From an uncultured Mollicutes bacterium (lineage in GTDB: Bacteria; Bacillota_I; Bacilli_A; Acholeplasmatales; JAEDCM01): a stretch of 13,018 bases of DNA. The notes below the pieces were generated by a model. It worked only from the letters and a program-made list of their open reading frames with translations, was not told the DNA's origin and ran no database searches. The stretch is from assembly GCA_947166335.1 (NCBI GenBank), contig CAMVDS010000024.1, positions 1 to 13,018 on the forward strand, read 5' to 3'. Position numbers and translations under genes: made by a program. Shown in pieces: positions 12,343 through 13,018 of the stretch. Numbering within the stretch: the first letter of the stretch is position 1; every line of letters starts with the position of its first letter.

Positions 12343-12963
12343 ATTAGTTTAAATAAAAAAGCATTAGTTTTTAATATTATACTTTTTATTCTTGAATTAG
12401 TAGGATTTATTTTATCTATTTATTTTGAAAAAGGTATAGATTTAAAATTCTATACAAATTTATCTAATTATTTAGGATTAATTGCTTCAGCTCTATTTAT
12501 TATTAATTATTTATTAAAGGAGAAGAATGAATCATTTAATAAAATAGTTAGATTTATGAAACTAACCGCTACAATAGCGTTAAATGTAACATTCTTTGTA
12601 GTTGTGTTTGTTTTACTTCCAATGGTTAAATTTGATGTATATAGATTAATGATTGATAGACACTTTATAATCTATCATACATTAGCTCCAATAATTGCAA
12701 TTATTACTTTTGTTTTCTTTGAAAGATATGATTATTCATATAAAAAAGGAATGTTACTTGGATCAATATTCTCTATTATATATGCTATTGTTATATCTAT
12801 AGTAGTACTTGCAAAAGTAGTAACTCCTCCATATCCATTCGTAGATTATTATAATTACGAATGGTGGTTAATCGTAATTGGAGTTTTAATAGTTTCATTA
12901 TTAATCGCATTTACAATTTGGTTAGTAATATTTACAAATAAAAAAGCACAAAAAAAGGCTTAA
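12343..12963 (+). CDS. Multi-pass membrane protein read from an AUU start, Pr6Pr-like
   Basis: The frame is open from a TAG at 12325-12327. It contains no ATG, GTG or TTG before the ATG at 12556, which has no ribosome site and would cut off the first two helices. AAGGTGA (12332-12338) lies 4 bp before an ATT at 12343, and an extended -10 lies at 12310-12318, so AUU is the likely start. The full product is 206 residues with about six hydrophobic segments, starting with KKALVFNIILFILELVGF. Features such as FYTNLSNYLGL (about 41-51), an H-x-L-x-P motif (YHTLAP) and a late PPYPF recall the Pr6Pr-type membrane proteins of unknown function (loose resemblance only). If the AUU reflects a mutated ATG, the gene may be poorly expressed. 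The stop is TAA 12961-12963. Confidence 0.75.
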   Translation: MSLNKKALVFNIILFILELVGFILSIYFEKGIDLKFYTNLSNYLGLIASALFIINYLLKEKNESFNKIVRFMKLTATIALNVTFFVVVFVLLPMVKFDVYRLMIDRHFIIYHTLAPIIAIITFVFFERYDYSYKKGMLLGSIFSIIYAIVISIVVLAKVVTPPYPFVDYYNYEWWLIVIGVLIVSLLIAFTIWLVIFTNKKAQKKA

Positions 12964-12980
12964 AAATGCAGTGATATATT

Positions 12981-13018
12981 AAAAGTAGACAACCTTAAAA
13001 AAAAGGCGGTCTACTTTT
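12981..13018 (+). terminator. Terminator-like hairpin at the window end
   Basis: AAAAGTAGAC (12981-12990) pairs with GTCTACTTTT (13009-13018), with an inner CCTT/AAGG pairing around a run of A's. The stem ends in T's at the window edge, so the full T-run cannot be judged. Confidence 0.75.

Noticed and set aside
12525..12545. AAAGGAG plus ATG for a six-codon ORF inside the last gene
   Set aside because: Out of frame and ends at once; internal to a good membrane protein frame.
12556..12963. Short form of the last membrane protein from ATG 12556
   Set aside because: No ribosome site precedes it and it would discard 71 in-frame residues with two membrane helices and a well-placed upstream promoter and Shine-Dalgarno.
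1..13018. CRISPR array, insertion sequence, tRNA, rRNA or known riboswitch
   Set aside because: Looked for on both strands by eye; no regularly spaced repeats, transposase motifs, tRNA cloverleaf or T-box-like leader was seen.

Overview
The window is AT-rich throughout, with short intergenic gaps, strong Shine-Dalgarno sites, many U-tract terminators and TAA-dominated stops. Tryptophan is read from TGG and TGA is never needed as a sense codon, so the standard bacterial code fits. PyrR, GlyA and Pta look like low-GC Firmicutes (Bacilli, Erysipelotrichia or an uncultured gut relative of the Mollicutes). The species cannot be named from this sequence.

Positions 1-5265 are a housekeeping block: the tail of an unidentified gene, pyrR, a small three-helix membrane protein, glyA, a 68-residue hypothetical protein, pta, and a double-length hexapeptide-repeat acetyltransferase. 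After pyrR each gene appears to be its own transcription unit. The recurring layout is terminator, then an extended -10 (TGnTATAAT-like), then a short leader. In places the terminator stem begins inside the stop codon of the previous gene.

Positions 5249-6037 are the most interesting part. A 29-bp perfect direct repeat, carrying the 3' half of a terminator and most of a promoter, brackets about 730 bp that contain no long ORF. If one repeat and the segment between were removed, the acetyltransferase terminator would join directly to the promoter of the next gene. The segment holds a compact unit laid out like a type I toxin-antitoxin locus of the Fst/par kind. It has a sense transcript with a 12-codon leader ORF and a 23-residue hydrophobic peptide behind a perfect AGGAGG. 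It also has a convergent antisense transcript of about 60 nt from a near-consensus promoter, a shared 13-bp hairpin, and direct repeats on both sides of that hairpin. The sense leader is perfectly complementary to the hairpin loop and to the repeat in its own 3' UTR. The segment also holds a remnant of the acetyltransferase 3' end with 207 bp deleted between two internal hexapeptide repeats.

Positions 6063-10894 look like an envelope or stress-sensing region. It contains a zinc-ribbon protein with two C-terminal membrane helices, then an apparent operon of an XRE-type DNA-binding protein (HTH, Cys4 motif, membrane helices) and a 775-residue lipoprotein with four helical repeats. Three copies of an 11-bp dyad (AACATATTGTT-like), two of them 21 bp apart, lie upstream and are candidate operators.

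Positions 10950-13018 hold a tandem HD/HD-GYP protein, whose second domain keeps the catalytic signatures while the first is degenerate, and a multi-pass membrane protein. The latter can only be read at full length from an AUU start codon.
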